A DNA stretch of 64,000 nucleotides from Polymorphospora lycopeni (lineage in GTDB: Bacteria; Actinomycetota; Actinomycetes; Mycobacteriales; Micromonosporaceae). Below the pieces are notes generated by a model. The model saw only the letters and a list, made by a program, of their open reading frames with translations. It searched no databases and was not told the DNA's origin. Position 1 is the first letter of the stretch; each line of letters opens with the position of its first letter. Both the position numbers and the translations under genes were made by a program. Shown piece after piece: positions 24,407-31,996 of the stretch. The DNA lies in NCBI RefSeq assembly GCF_042237075.1, contig NZ_JBCGDC010000011.1, positions 1 through 64,000 of the forward strand. Direction: 5' to 3'.

Positions 24407-24519
24407 CCTGCACAGACGCGCGGCCGAGACGCTAACCCTCTCCGTCGTGCAGCATCCCCGGCGCGGCCCCTTCCAGGGTCGCGCCGAACCCGTTCCACCG
24501 ACCGAATCGAGGACCAACG

Positions 24520-24693
24520 ATGAAGGTCAAGCCCACACCCACCCGCCCCCGGCTCGGCCCCAACGACCGGCAGGACTGCCCCTCCGACGGCTGCCGCGTC
24601 TGGCACGCAGCCCACGGCATCTGGCACACGTGCGGCAAAGACGAGCCGGTCAGGCAGCGGGCCGACGGCGTCACACCCCGGCGGGCCGCATGA
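24520..24693 (+). CDS. Very small Cys/His protein
   Basis: A 57-residue basic protein with C-x4-C-x3-H-x3-H-x3-H-x-C spacing (CPSDGCRVWHAAHGIWHTC), a likely single zinc finger. GAGGACC lies before the ATG. Function unknown. Confidence 0.5.
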   Translation: MKVKPTPTRPRLGPNDRQDCPSDGCRVWHAAHGIWHTCGKDEPVRQRADGVTPRRAA

Positions 24694-24755
24694 GCGTGGT
24701 CCGGGCATGCGGAAACGGCCAACGTCGCGGGGGCGCCGGCCGTGGACGAACGCAG

Positions 24756-25001
24756 CTACTCGGCGGAAGCCGCCTGGGCGCGCTTCGGAGGCTCGCGGCC
24801 CGTCTTGTCCTCCACGCCGTGAGCACGGGCGATACGCCGCACATGCTCCGGGGTGTAGCCAGCCTTGGCCCCGACGTGGGAGAGCTTTTCGCCGCGGCGG
24901 ACAGCCTCAGCCACCTCCTTGGCCAACTCTTCCCGACGCCGCTTCACAGTCGCCTCAGCCCGGTCAAGGGCTGCTTTGGCGCGCACTACGGGATCGGTCA
25001 C
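24756..25001 (-). CDS. Small coiled-coil/HTH protein, cassette 2 regulator
   Basis: An 81-residue protein (GTG start at 25001; an in-frame ATG at 25052 adds 17 residues). A charged helix (residues 8-35) is followed by an HTH-like segment LSHVGAKAGYTPEHVRRIAR and a basic tail. It resembles the gene at 8038-8304 in size, order and the H-V-R-R-I-A-R-A pattern, and both are divergent from a GIY-YIG gene. I infer an autoregulator of that neighbour. Confidence 0.6.
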   Translation of the reverse strand: MTDPVVRAKAALDRAEATVKRRREELAKEVAEAVRRGEKLSHVGAKAGYTPEHVRRIARAHGVEDKTGREPPKRAQAASAE

Positions 25002-25023
25002 GTCCCAAGTGTCGCAGATGACG

Positions 25024-25097
25024 GTGTCGCGATCGACACCTCTCACCTTCATGGAACATCCGGATCGCGATCTCAACATTGGCACATCCATGTGCCA
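25024..25097 (+). promoter_or_regulatory. Divergent operator region of HTH/GIY-YIG cassette 2
   Basis: Two inverted repeats lie between the divergent genes: GTGTCG-CGAT-CGACAC (25024-25039), 23 bases from the HTH start, and the perfect TGGCACAT-CC-ATGTGCCA (25080-25097), about 100 bases before the GIY-YIG start. The first has the same distance to its HTH gene as the cassette 1 palindrome has to that HTH gene. The half-site TGGCAC/GTGCCA also recalls the immunity operators, but in inverted order. Confidence 0.5.
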
Positions 25098-25198
25098 TAC
25101 TCTACCGCAGTGGCCACGCCCCCAACACGGCGGACGGCAGGAGCGACCAACGCCTGCCCTGCCACAAACCCGCCCCTCATCACCGCAGGAGCGCGTAC

Positions 25199-26203
25199 AT
25201 GACACACCGCATCACCAGAGCCGCGGCCGAACTCCCCGGCAAGCCCCACGCGCTCTACCGCTTCTACGACCGCACCGACGTTCTCCTGTACGTCGGTATC
25301 ACCATGGACCTCCCCGGCCGCATGAGAACCCACAAACGGGAGAAGCCCTGGTGGTCCGACGTCGACCACATCGCGGTCGAGCACTACACCACCCGAAACG
25401 CGGCGCTCGAAGCCGAAGCTGAGGCAATCCGGGCCGAGAAGCCGATTCACAACGACAAGCACAACGAATGGGTGACCGCTCCCGCCTCCGTAGACGACTT
25501 CGCCAACAGGATCCTGCGATACATCAGCGGAGGCAATCAGGAGGTATACGACAGCCTTGTCCGGCACGCAGTCGACGTCTCGGACTACGACAACGCGGAA
25601 GAAGTCCCTCTGACGGAGGTCGCTCTCCAGGCAGTCGGACAGCTGGACTGGGAACGCCACGTCCTGACGCGGAGTGTCCACGATGTCTTGGACGTGGTTC
25701 CCGACCCCCTCGTGGACCGCATCCTGGAAGAAAAGCCCATCGAGAACAACTCATTCACGCGCCTGAACGCCGCGCTCAACACCGTGGCCAATGAGTTCGC
25801 GAAGCTGCTTCTCGACAGCCTGCCTGAAGCTCAGCGGATGGACTGGCTGCAAGGCGCGGCTCACCTCATCCCTCCGGACGCCTTCGACGGAGAGGGCGGG
25901 GACAGGGTCCGAACCCACCTTGCTGCCCGAAATGCGCGCTACTGGCGCCTTGAGGGCCGCATGCACCCAGACCTCTGCAAGGCGACGGGCCCTAACGGCG
26001 TTCCCTGTCCGGAGCTTTCCACTCATCACGTCTGGCTCGCCGAGTGCTTCCGCTGTGGTTCCGGCGAGCCATGCCGCGGTCACAACGCCTGGTGCCAAGA
26101 GCACTTCAACAACGCCCTGCACGGCACCTTGCAGCGCGCAGATGGAAGTCGGTACCTCGTCGAACGCCACGAGCCAATCAGTCGCGAGCCCATTCCGTTC
26201 TGA
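25199..26203 (+). CDS. GIY-YIG domain protein
   Basis: A 334-residue protein. The GIY-YIG-type nuclease domain spans about residues 14-85: ALYRFYDRTDVLLYVGIT, an Arg in the next helix (RMRTHKREK) and a Glu-bearing helix (ALEAEAEAIRAEKPIHN). The middle is helical and unrecognised; the C-terminus has a Cys/His-rich region (CFRCGSGEPCRGH, WCQEH) that may bind zinc. GCAGGAG precedes the ATG. Paired with a divergent HTH gene as in cassette 1. DNA cleavage is inferred from the domain only. Confidence 0.78.
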   Translation: MTHRITRAAAELPGKPHALYRFYDRTDVLLYVGITMDLPGRMRTHKREKPWWSDVDHIAVEHYTTRNAALEAEAEAIRAEKPIHNDKHNEWVTAPASVDDFANRILRYISGGNQEVYDSLVRHAVDVSDYDNAEEVPLTEVALQAVGQLDWERHVLTRSVHDVLDVVPDPLVDRILEEKPIENNSFTRLNAALNTVANEFAKLLLDSLPEAQRMDWLQGAAHLIPPDAFDGEGGDRVRTHLAARNARYWRLEGRMHPDLCKATGPNGVPCPELSTHHVWLAECFRCGSGEPCRGHNAWCQEHFNNALHGTLQRADGSRYLVERHEPISREPIPF

Positions 26204-26241
26204 CGCCACTCACCCCTTCACGACCAGATCTAGGAGCGCCG

Positions 26242-26799
26242 ATGACGACCAGATGGGAGGTGGAGAGCGCCGTGAACGAGTCCGAGATCGAGCCAACGGG
26301 CCGGCACATCCTGCTGTTCCTCCTCACCAAGTCAACGGCCGGCACCGCCGAGATTCCGCCGAAGTACGTGCCCACGTACGTCGACATGCACGCCGGTACC
26401 GGCTACTCCCGCTCGACGCTCATTGAGTGGATGAAGGCGCTTACCGATGCCGGCTGGGTTGAGCGCACCCAGGCAGAGGGTGAAGTTCGCAAGGGGCTCA
26501 CCCTCTGTATCGGCGCCTCGGTCGCGCCTCGCGCTCCCCGCAAGCGTGCCGGCAAGGCCAAGACCGCGTCTCAAGCCCCGTCGGTGAACACAGTGAGCAC
26601 CGCCGATACCGCGTACCGCCGGGCGGTATCTGATGAGGGGCGAGAAGAGGGGTGCAGCGCTGCCAGAGACCGCCAGGCGGTACGTGAAGGCAGTGCAGAA
26701 GTACCGCCAGGCGGTACGCAAGGAACCGAGCCGCGTACCGCCTGGCGGTCGGACGCAGACCGCCAGGCGGTACGCCAGCGACCGCCCGGCGGTACGTGA
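26242..26799 (+). CDS. Replication initiator, N-terminal part (frame broken by repeat)
   Basis: A 185-residue open frame. Residues 14-75 form a winged-helix domain (HILLFLLTKSTAGTAEIPPK, then SRSTLIEWMKALTDAGWVER), the fold of phage replication initiators and of lambda O. The last third is encoded by the iteron array. A 112-bp tandem duplication shifts the frame, so this frame ends at TGA 26799 while the C-terminal half lies in the next frame (26633-27793). Removing one copy would join them into one protein of 479 residues. TAGGAG stands before the ATG. DnaB follows, as expected for an initiator. Confidence 0.75.
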   Translation: MTTRWEVESAVNESEIEPTGRHILLFLLTKSTAGTAEIPPKYVPTYVDMHAGTGYSRSTLIEWMKALTDAGWVERTQAEGEVRKGLTLCIGASVAPRAPRKRAGKAKTASQAPSVNTVSTADTAYRRAVSDEGREEGCSAARDRQAVREGSAEVPPGGTQGTEPRTAWRSDADRQAVRQRPPGGT

Positions 26800-26906
26800 C
26801 GGCAGTGCAGAAGTACCGCCAGGCGGTACGCAAGGAACCGAGCCGCGTACCGCCTGGCGGTCGGACGCAGACCGCCAGGCGGTACGCCAGCGACCGCCAG
26901 GCGGTA
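26614..26906. repeat. Iteron array, ten palindromic 15-bp sites (probable replication origin)
   Basis: Ten copies of a palindromic core, consensus TACCGCC-N-GGCGGTA with G or C allowed at the ends, start at 26614, 26668, 26702, 26736, 26758, 26780, 26814, 26848, 26870 and 26892. Spacings are 54, 34, 34, 22, 22, 34, 34, 22 and 22 bases. The array lies inside the initiator gene, as in lambda ori inside O, and an AT-rich block follows. This is the most likely origin of this phage. Confidence 0.8.
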
Positions 26907-27793
26907 CGAACGCCGACCCCCCTCATAAGGAAGAAGTTCTTAACCAGTTAACCGTTAACCCCGCGGCCGTCGCCGTCGTCGCTGAGACCGAGGCTCCCGC
27001 CCCGTCGACCACCCGAGGGGATGGGTTCGACAACTTCGACCTGTCGACCGTCGACCCGTCGCTGATCAACCAGCGCCCTCCGGCTACCGCCGAAGCAGCC
27101 ACCGGCCAAAGCCGAACCAGCGACCGGTGGACGACGAACACCGAGTCGATGCCGACGACCCCCACAGCAGCAGCCCAGCCCGGCCGGCAAGGCGGCCTGT
27201 TCTCCACCCGCTTGGTGAAGCTCTCCGAGCGCGAGGAAATCGCCCTTGCATGGCTGCGTGGCCGCCCCGACGAGTACCCGAACGCCACCGAGGCTGACGC
27301 CCGCGCCGTTGCCAAGCTGTTCCAGCAGCAGTACCCCGGCAAGCCCCTCGGCTACATGCGCGCCGTTGCCGAACGAGACGGCGGCGGCTTCGGACACTTC
27401 ATCCAGCGGGTCCGCGACCAGCGATCCAAGGACGTCGAGAAGCAGATCAAAGAGCTGGAGAAGGTCGAGCCCGCGTGCGAGCACGGCACCCTTGCAGGCC
27501 GTGCCCCCCACCCGACGCACGGCACCCCGCTCTGCGCCGCCTGCCGCCGCGGCCTACCCGCAACGACCGCTGAGGCCACCACGCATCCGGTTGTCGCCGC
27601 CGTCCTTCGGGTCTACGGGGCCGTCTACAACGACACCCACCGGCTCAAGCTCATCGCTCCCGAACTTGTTGAAGCCGCCCAGGAAATCGAGGCCCTTCAC
27701 GCCGCCGGAGCCACCACCGACCAGCTCACCGAACTTGCACACGCCGCCGGCACCCGCGGCATCACTCTCGTAGAAGCAGCAAAGGGACGCTGA
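26633..27793 (+). CDS. Replication initiator, C-terminal part
   Basis: A 386-residue open frame in the frame after that of 26242-26799. Its start lies in the repeat; from about 26780 it reads the same peptide as the upstream frame (GSAEVPPGGTQGTEPRTAWR), then NADPPHKEE and a C-terminal region (about 200-385) with helices, a Cys/His cluster (CEHGT, CAACRRG) and no recognised domain. In lambda-type initiators this part contacts the helicase loader or helicase, and the DnaB gene begins in its stop codon here. Expression could occur from the ATG at 26633, by ribosomal frameshift, or only after loss of a repeat copy. Confidence 0.7.
   Translation: MRGEKRGAALPETARRYVKAVQKYRQAVRKEPSRVPPGGRTQTARRYASDRPAVRDGSAEVPPGGTQGTEPRTAWRSDADRQAVRQRPPGGTNADPPHKEEVLNQLTVNPAAVAVVAETEAPAPSTTRGDGFDNFDLSTVDPSLINQRPPATAEAATGQSRTSDRWTTNTESMPTTPTAAAQPGRQGGLFSTRLVKLSEREEIALAWLRGRPDEYPNATEADARAVAKLFQQQYPGKPLGYMRAVAERDGGGFGHFIQRVRDQRSKDVEKQIKELEKVEPACEHGTLAGRAPHPTHGTPLCAACRRGLPATTAEATTHPVVAAVLRVYGAVYNDTHRLKLIAPELVEAAQEIEALHAAGATTDQLTELAHAAGTRGITLVEAAKGR
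26668..26891. repeat. 112-bp direct tandem duplication that breaks the reading frame
   Basis: Copies 26668-26779 and 26780-26891 are identical at 110 of 112 positions (differences at the 8th and 21st bases). A further 17 bases of a third copy follow. Since 112 is 37 codons plus one base, the duplication moves the reading frame by one; translated, both copies give the same peptide but in different frames of the window. Confidence 0.92.
26924..26960. other. AT-rich element with TTAACC repeats (probable unwinding element)
   Basis: About 37 bases with an unusually high A/T content for this genome directly follow the iterons. They contain three TTAACC repeats at 26940, 26948 and 26955. This is the place and composition expected of a DNA unwinding element beside initiator sites. 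Confidence 0.6.
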
Positions 27794-29166
27794 TGCACAC
27801 CAACACCACCCCAGCCCAAGCCGCAGACCGTGCACCGGTCTTCGACCTCGCCGCCGAACGGGTCATCCTCGGCGCGCTCATGGCAGCCGTCGCCCCGGAC
27901 AAACCGACCGGCGAACCAACCGTCTTCGACCGGGTCGCCGAGGCCATCGAACCGGAGACGTTTTACAACCCGCGCCACAGCGAGCTGTACCGCATCATCG
28001 TCGAACTCCACGGCAAGGGCCACCCAATCGAGCCAGTCGCGCTCGCCGGCTACCTCGCCGACGAAGGTGAACTTGCCCGCCTCGCCCCCGGCACCTTCCT
28101 GACCGACTGCTACGCCCTCGGCCTGGCCTCGGCCGGCAGCCTCAACCACTACGTGAACCGAGTCGCAGACCTCGCCCAACGACGCACAATCGAAGCGGGC
28201 GGCGTCCAGCTCGCCCAGGCGGCCACCACCCCAGGCCGCAGCATCGACGACCTCACCGCCCTCGCCGAATCCCTGATCGCGAAGGCCGCGCCGCGGCGGC
28301 GTTCGCTGGAGTTGGCGGAACTCGGCTCCCTGATTAACCCGGCCCTCGACGACATCGAGCACCGCGCCAAGCGCAAGGCCGGCATCCCGACCGGCTACAC
28401 CGACCTCGACCGGCTCATTGGCGGCATGCAGCCCAAGCAGATGATCACGGTGGCCGGGGCGACCGGCATGGGCAAGTCCATCACCCTCGTCGACATCGCC
28501 CGCCACGTTGCCATCAAGCAGCGGCTCAAGGTCGCATTCTTCTCACTGGAGATGCGAACCAAGGACATCTTCGACCGGATCTTGTCCGCCGAAACCGGCG
28601 TCCTGCACACGCGGATCCGCGACGGGCTACTCGACGACAACGACTGGCAGCGGGTGACCCGCCAGATCGGGCCGATGGCCAACGCCCCCCTCTACCTGTC
28701 GGACAAGTCGCCGATGCGGGTCGCCGACATGGCCCGCATCTGCCGCAAGATGCAGCGCACGCTCGGCCTCGACCTGGTCGTCATCGACCACATGCACCTC
28801 GTCAAGCCCAGCAACGACCGGATCGTCGAACTGCCGGCCGTTATTGCGAACGTCAGCCCCGACATCAAGCGCGAGATCGCGATGGCCCTCGACGTTCCGA
28901 CGCTCGTTGCCGCCCAGTTCAACCGCAACCCGTCGAATCGGCTCAGCAAGATTCCGGAGTTGGGCGACCTCAAGGGCTCGTCGGCAATCGAGCAGGACAG
29001 CGACGTCGTGATCCTGGCGCACCGCGAGGACTACTACGACAAGGACTCGCCCCGCTGCGGCGAAGCCGACTTCGTGGTTGCCAAGTGCCGCATCGGCGAG
29101 CGCGGGATTGTCACCGTCGCGGCCCAGCTCCACCTGTCCCGGTTCGTCGACATGGCCATCAACTGA
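27793..29166 (+). CDS. dnaB: Replicative DNA helicase, DnaB family
   Basis: A 457-residue hexameric helicase. The N-terminal domain (FDLAAERVILGALM, residues 17-30, and the following helices) and a RecA-type core are present. Walker A is GATGMGKS (222-229); VVIDHMHL is Walker B, and EQDSDVVILAHR with the GERG tail gives the C-terminal DnaB motifs. The length is normal. The ATG sits in the stop of the initiator gene, so initiator and helicase are cotranslated; no separate loader was recognised. Confidence 0.95.
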   Translation: MHTNTTPAQAADRAPVFDLAAERVILGALMAAVAPDKPTGEPTVFDRVAEAIEPETFYNPRHSELYRIIVELHGKGHPIEPVALAGYLADEGELARLAPGTFLTDCYALGLASAGSLNHYVNRVADLAQRRTIEAGGVQLAQAATTPGRSIDDLTALAESLIAKAAPRRRSLELAELGSLINPALDDIEHRAKRKAGIPTGYTDLDRLIGGMQPKQMITVAGATGMGKSITLVDIARHVAIKQRLKVAFFSLEMRTKDIFDRILSAETGVLHTRIRDGLLDDNDWQRVTRQIGPMANAPLYLSDKSPMRVADMARICRKMQRTLGLDLVVIDHMHLVKPSNDRIVELPAVIANVSPDIKREIAMALDVPTLVAAQFNRNPSNRLSKIPELGDLKGSSAIEQDSDVVILAHREDYYDKDSPRCGEADFVVAKCRIGERGIVTVAAQLHLSRFVDMAIN

Positions 29167-29177
29167 GGAGGGACCCC

Positions 29178-29387
29178 GTGACCACGTTCGAGAACGGCGT
29201 CCCGACCTACGCCGACAACTGCCCGAAGTGCAGCAAAGGCCCCTACCGGCCCGCCCTGCTACTGGAAAACGCCAAGGGAAACGGGGTCGTCGGCGCCTAC
29301 ATGTGCGTCTGCGGCCACCGCTGGCGGACGTGGCGCGCCTGGTGGAACGGCGAGCGGCATGCGACCGACGGTAGGGCGGCAGCGTGA
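29178..29387 (+). CDS. Small zinc-ribbon protein
   Basis: A 69-residue protein with CPKC near the N-terminus and CVCGHRW later, a small zinc ribbon. GAGGAGGG stands before the GTG. It begins the accessory block that follows DnaB. Function unknown. Confidence 0.65.
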   Translation: MTTFENGVPTYADNCPKCSKGPYRPALLLENAKGNGVVGAYMCVCGHRWRTWRAWWNGERHATDGRAAA

Positions 29388-29584
29388 TGGAGGCGTGCGC
29401 GGTGTGGCTGGCGGATGACTACCTGCTCCGTCACGGCTACACGATCACGACCCGTCCGGACGGCCGCCGTACCGCCACCTGCGACGGGCTCACGTACCTG
29501 CTCGGCCCGGTGTGCGGTCACGGCCCAGACGTGTGCCCGCCCCACCGCGCCACCCACCCCAAGCCCACCACCCGAGCTGCCTGA
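29387..29584 (+). CDS. Small hypothetical protein
   Basis: A 65-residue protein with an N-terminal helix (CAVWLADDYLLRHGY) and a Cys/His cluster near the end (PVCGHGPDVCPPH). The ATG shares its first base with the previous stop. Function unknown. Confidence 0.5.
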   Translation: MEACAVWLADDYLLRHGYTITTRPDGRRTATCDGLTYLLGPVCGHGPDVCPPHRATHPKPTTRAA

Positions 29585-29600
29585 CCGCCGAGGAGGCACC

Positions 29601-30164
29601 GTGACCACCACCCAACCCGCCACCACCGCTTCCCCGGCCCGCGCGCTTCCGGTCGCGGTCGCCTGGACCGCCGGATTCGTGGCCTGCATCGTCGGCGCCA
29701 ACCTGGCCACCGACCACTTCGGCCTCGTCCACGTCGGCCCGCTCGCCGTAACCGCCGGCACGTTCGCCGTCGGCCTATCCTTCGTTGCCCGCGACGGGCT
29801 GCACGAGGCCGTCAACCGCCGGATCGTTCTTGCCGCGATCGTGGTCGGTGCCGCTGTCTCGGGGCTGATGTCGCCGGCCCAGCTCGCCATCGCAAGCGGC
29901 CTGACCTTCCTCGTTTCTGAGTCGGTCGACATGGCCGTCTACACCCCGCTCCGCCGTCGCTCCCGTCTCGGCGCCTGGATCGCCTCCAACGTCGTGGCCG
30001 CCCCGGTCGACAGCGTTCTGTTCTTGTGGTTGGCCGGCTTTCCCCTTGCCGGCTGGTGGGGGCAGACGATCGTCAAAGCCGTCGTCGGCATCCTCACGCC
30101 GCTGCTGCTGCTGGGGGTGAGCCGTGCGGTACTACGCCACCGCGTCCACCGAGCGGGTGCGTGA
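29601..30164 (+). CDS. VUT/YhhQ-family membrane transporter (queuosine precursor transporter-like)
   Basis: A 187-residue integral membrane protein with about five to six helices. The family signature is clear: ACIVGANLATDHFG, a long VVGAAVSGLMSPAQLAIASG stretch, SESVDMAVYTPLRRR and NVVAAPVDSVLFLWLA. E. coli YhhQ of this family imports preQ0 and preQ1 across the inner membrane. AGGAGG precedes the GTG start. The next gene, with which it overlaps by 41 bases, looks like a deazaguanine transglycosylase, so the pair would bring in a 7-deazaguanine base and insert it into DNA. Substrate choice is inferred. Confidence 0.85.
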   Translation: MTTTQPATTASPARALPVAVAWTAGFVACIVGANLATDHFGLVHVGPLAVTAGTFAVGLSFVARDGLHEAVNRRIVLAAIVVGAAVSGLMSPAQLAIASGLTFLVSESVDMAVYTPLRRRSRLGAWIASNVVAAPVDSVLFLWLAGFPLAGWWGQTIVKAVVGILTPLLLLGVSRAVLRHRVHRAGA

Positions 30165-30924
30165 CGCGATGCGCGCCGACTACCTCGGCCAGATCATCAC
30201 CCCCGCCGCCGGCAACAGGCTGGAGCCCTGGGTCGACTGGATCGCCGACAACGGCATCTACTCCAACGCCTACCCCGGCGACGCCGGCTACCTGTCCTGG
30301 CTTGCCTCCCACTCGGAGATGCGCGCCCGCTGCCGGTTCGCGGTCGCGCCGGACGTTGTTGCCGACCACACGCGCACCCTCGAACGGTCCTGGCCCCTGC
30401 TGCGCCCCATTCGGCAGATCGTCGGCCGGGTCGCCATCTGCGCCCAGAACGGTGCCACCCCCGACGACATGCCGTGGGACTACCTCGACGCGATCTTCCT
30501 GGCCGGCATCGTCGAGTGCGCCCCCTGCTCGTACGTTCCCGAACTGGCCGAACTACCCGCAGCCACCTGCCCGCACTGCTCTGGCCCGCTGGCCGAATGG
30601 AAGATCGGCGAAGCTGCCGCAGCCGTCACCGCCGAAGCCAAGCGCCGCGGCAAGTGGGTCCACATGGGCCGCGTCAACTCCGCCGACCGCATCGCCCGCG
30701 CCCGCCAGATGGGCGTCGACAGCGGCGACGGCACCTACCTCGCCTACGGCCCCGACATCAACCTGATCCGACTGTTGGAGTGGCTGAACCCCGGCGACTT
30801 CCGCTTCATGCGCGCCGAATCCTCCGCCCGCCTCCGGCCTGCCCGCAGTGCGCAGGGTGGCCTGTTCGAACTCCCGGATCCCCACACTAGCCAGCCCGCG
30901 GCACGGCGGATGGAGGCGGCGTGA
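30124..30924 (+). CDS. dpdA: DpdA-like (TGT-fold) 7-deazaguanine DNA transglycosylase
   Basis: A 266-residue protein with the phage DpdA/TGT-like pattern: WIADNGIYS (D42, place of the general-base Asp), APDVVADHTRTL (77-81), MPWDYLDAIFLAGI, AEWKIGEAA, then KWVHMGRVNSADRI and GVDSGDGTYL, in which D199 would be the nucleophile, and GPDINL. It should exchange guanine in DNA for preQ0 or a derivative. Unlike the usual sequence, an insertion with four Cys (C132, C135, C149, C152) separates the LFxGG-like part and EWK, giving a probable zinc ribbon. It overlaps the YhhQ-like transporter by 41 bases. It lacks QueC/D/E neighbours, so the base must come from outside or from the host. Confidence 0.8.
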   Translation: MRYYATASTERVRDAMRADYLGQIITPAAGNRLEPWVDWIADNGIYSNAYPGDAGYLSWLASHSEMRARCRFAVAPDVVADHTRTLERSWPLLRPIRQIVGRVAICAQNGATPDDMPWDYLDAIFLAGIVECAPCSYVPELAELPAATCPHCSGPLAEWKIGEAAAAVTAEAKRRGKWVHMGRVNSADRIARARQMGVDSGDGTYLAYGPDINLIRLLEWLNPGDFRFMRAESSARLRPARSAQGGLFELPDPHTSQPAARRMEAA

Positions 30925-31799
30925 GGCACCGAAACTGGCGTCCCGCCGGCACAACCGCGCACCTGACCACCGTTGGCCAGATCCCCGAGGTTGGCCAGGT
31001 CATCGGCATGGTTCACAGCCGCGAAGCGTGGCGGGTGCTTGCCGTCACCGAAATTCACCAGGCGAACTGGGATCCGGCAACCCTGCAGGAATGGGAACGC
31101 GTCGGACGTCCCGACCCCGAAACGTGGAGCAAGCGCGAGCGGTCCGTGATTGTTGAGCCGCCGCGGAACCCGGCACCGAACGGCCGGGACCGGCGCGGCA
31201 TGCGGATCTGCCCGTGGTGGAACACGGACCACTGGTGGCCACTCCCCGACCCGTACCCGGCCTGCATCGACTGCGGCCTACTGTGGCCGTGCCCCTGCGA
31301 CGACCGGAACAAGGAAGCCGCCAAGGCCATGGCCGAGGTTGACCGGCTCGCCGCGGTCCTGCCCGGCTGCTGCTGGGCGTGCGGCGAGCCGATTGCCGGA
31401 CGGCAGCGGTCGATTGAGTTCGTCGGCGAGAACCTGCTACTGCCCGGCGCCAGCCCGGCCGTCTTCCACACCGCCCACTCCCGCAAGGCAGTTCGGCCGG
31501 ACATGCCGAAGACGTGCCGGGAGCAGGCCGAGGACTACGAAACCCACTGGGTTGCCGCGGAGCCCGGCCGCACGCGGCGGCTGACGTGCGCCGGACGGAT
31601 GTTCCGCCACTTCACCTTCTCGGAGTGCACCGCCGGCGCCGACTGCCCCGGTGAGGACGCCTTCCACCAGGAGCGGAGTTACTGCACCACCACCCGGTAC
31701 ACCGCGACAGGCAGGGACGTCCGTCCGGCAACGAACTGCGGCGAACGGATGTGCCGCGGCCAGGCCCAAGCCCCGATCGACGCGAAGGCGGCGTCGTGA
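30921..31799 (+). CDS. Cysteine-rich hypothetical protein
   Basis: A 292-residue protein with many Cys in pairs (CIDCGLLWPCPC, CCWACGEP, later CTAGADCPG) and conserved Trp residues. It starts at a GTG overlapping the DpdA-like gene by four bases. The N-terminal third (about 1-75) could be a small beta-barrel. Several metal sites are likely. Role unknown; position links it to the modification cassette only loosely. Confidence 0.65.
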   Translation: MRHRNWRPAGTTAHLTTVGQIPEVGQVIGMVHSREAWRVLAVTEIHQANWDPATLQEWERVGRPDPETWSKRERSVIVEPPRNPAPNGRDRRGMRICPWWNTDHWWPLPDPYPACIDCGLLWPCPCDDRNKEAAKAMAEVDRLAAVLPGCCWACGEPIAGRQRSIEFVGENLLLPGASPAVFHTAHSRKAVRPDMPKTCREQAEDYETHWVAAEPGRTRRLTCAGRMFRHFTFSECTAGADCPGEDAFHQERSYCTTTRYTATGRDVRPATNCGERMCRGQAQAPIDAKAAS

Positions 31800-31996
31800 C
31801 CGCGCCGACCGACGACCGGATCGACGTCACCGACCGCCGGTACGCCGCCACCTCCGCATGGACGTACCGCTGCCCGCGCGGGCACGAGATCACGCTCAAC
31901 GTCGCCGGCCACGACGAGCCCGCCCACCACGTCCAGTGGTTCCGCAACCAGCACGCCAACTGCGCCCCGGCCACGCCCGAAGCGCAGCAGCCGTGA
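31796..31996 (+). CDS. Small hypothetical protein
   Basis: A 66-residue protein with the pattern WTYRCPRGHEI and a later Cys, resembling a one-zinc knuckle. GTG start with a four-base overlap; the next gene also overlaps it. Function unknown. Confidence 0.55.
   Translation: MTAPTDDRIDVTDRRYAATSAWTYRCPRGHEITLNVAGHDEPAHHVQWFRNQHANCAPATPEAQQP

Noticed and set aside
24690..25202. Plus-strand frames opposite the cassette 2 HTH gene
   Set aside because: They start near a possible ATG at 24690, but they overlap the minus-strand HTH gene in antisense and are Arg/Gly-rich without motif.
26614..26906. The repeat array as a CRISPR
   Set aside because: Units are 15-bp palindromes with irregular 7- to 39-base gaps inside a coding frame, the gaps themselves are repeated, and no cas gene is near.
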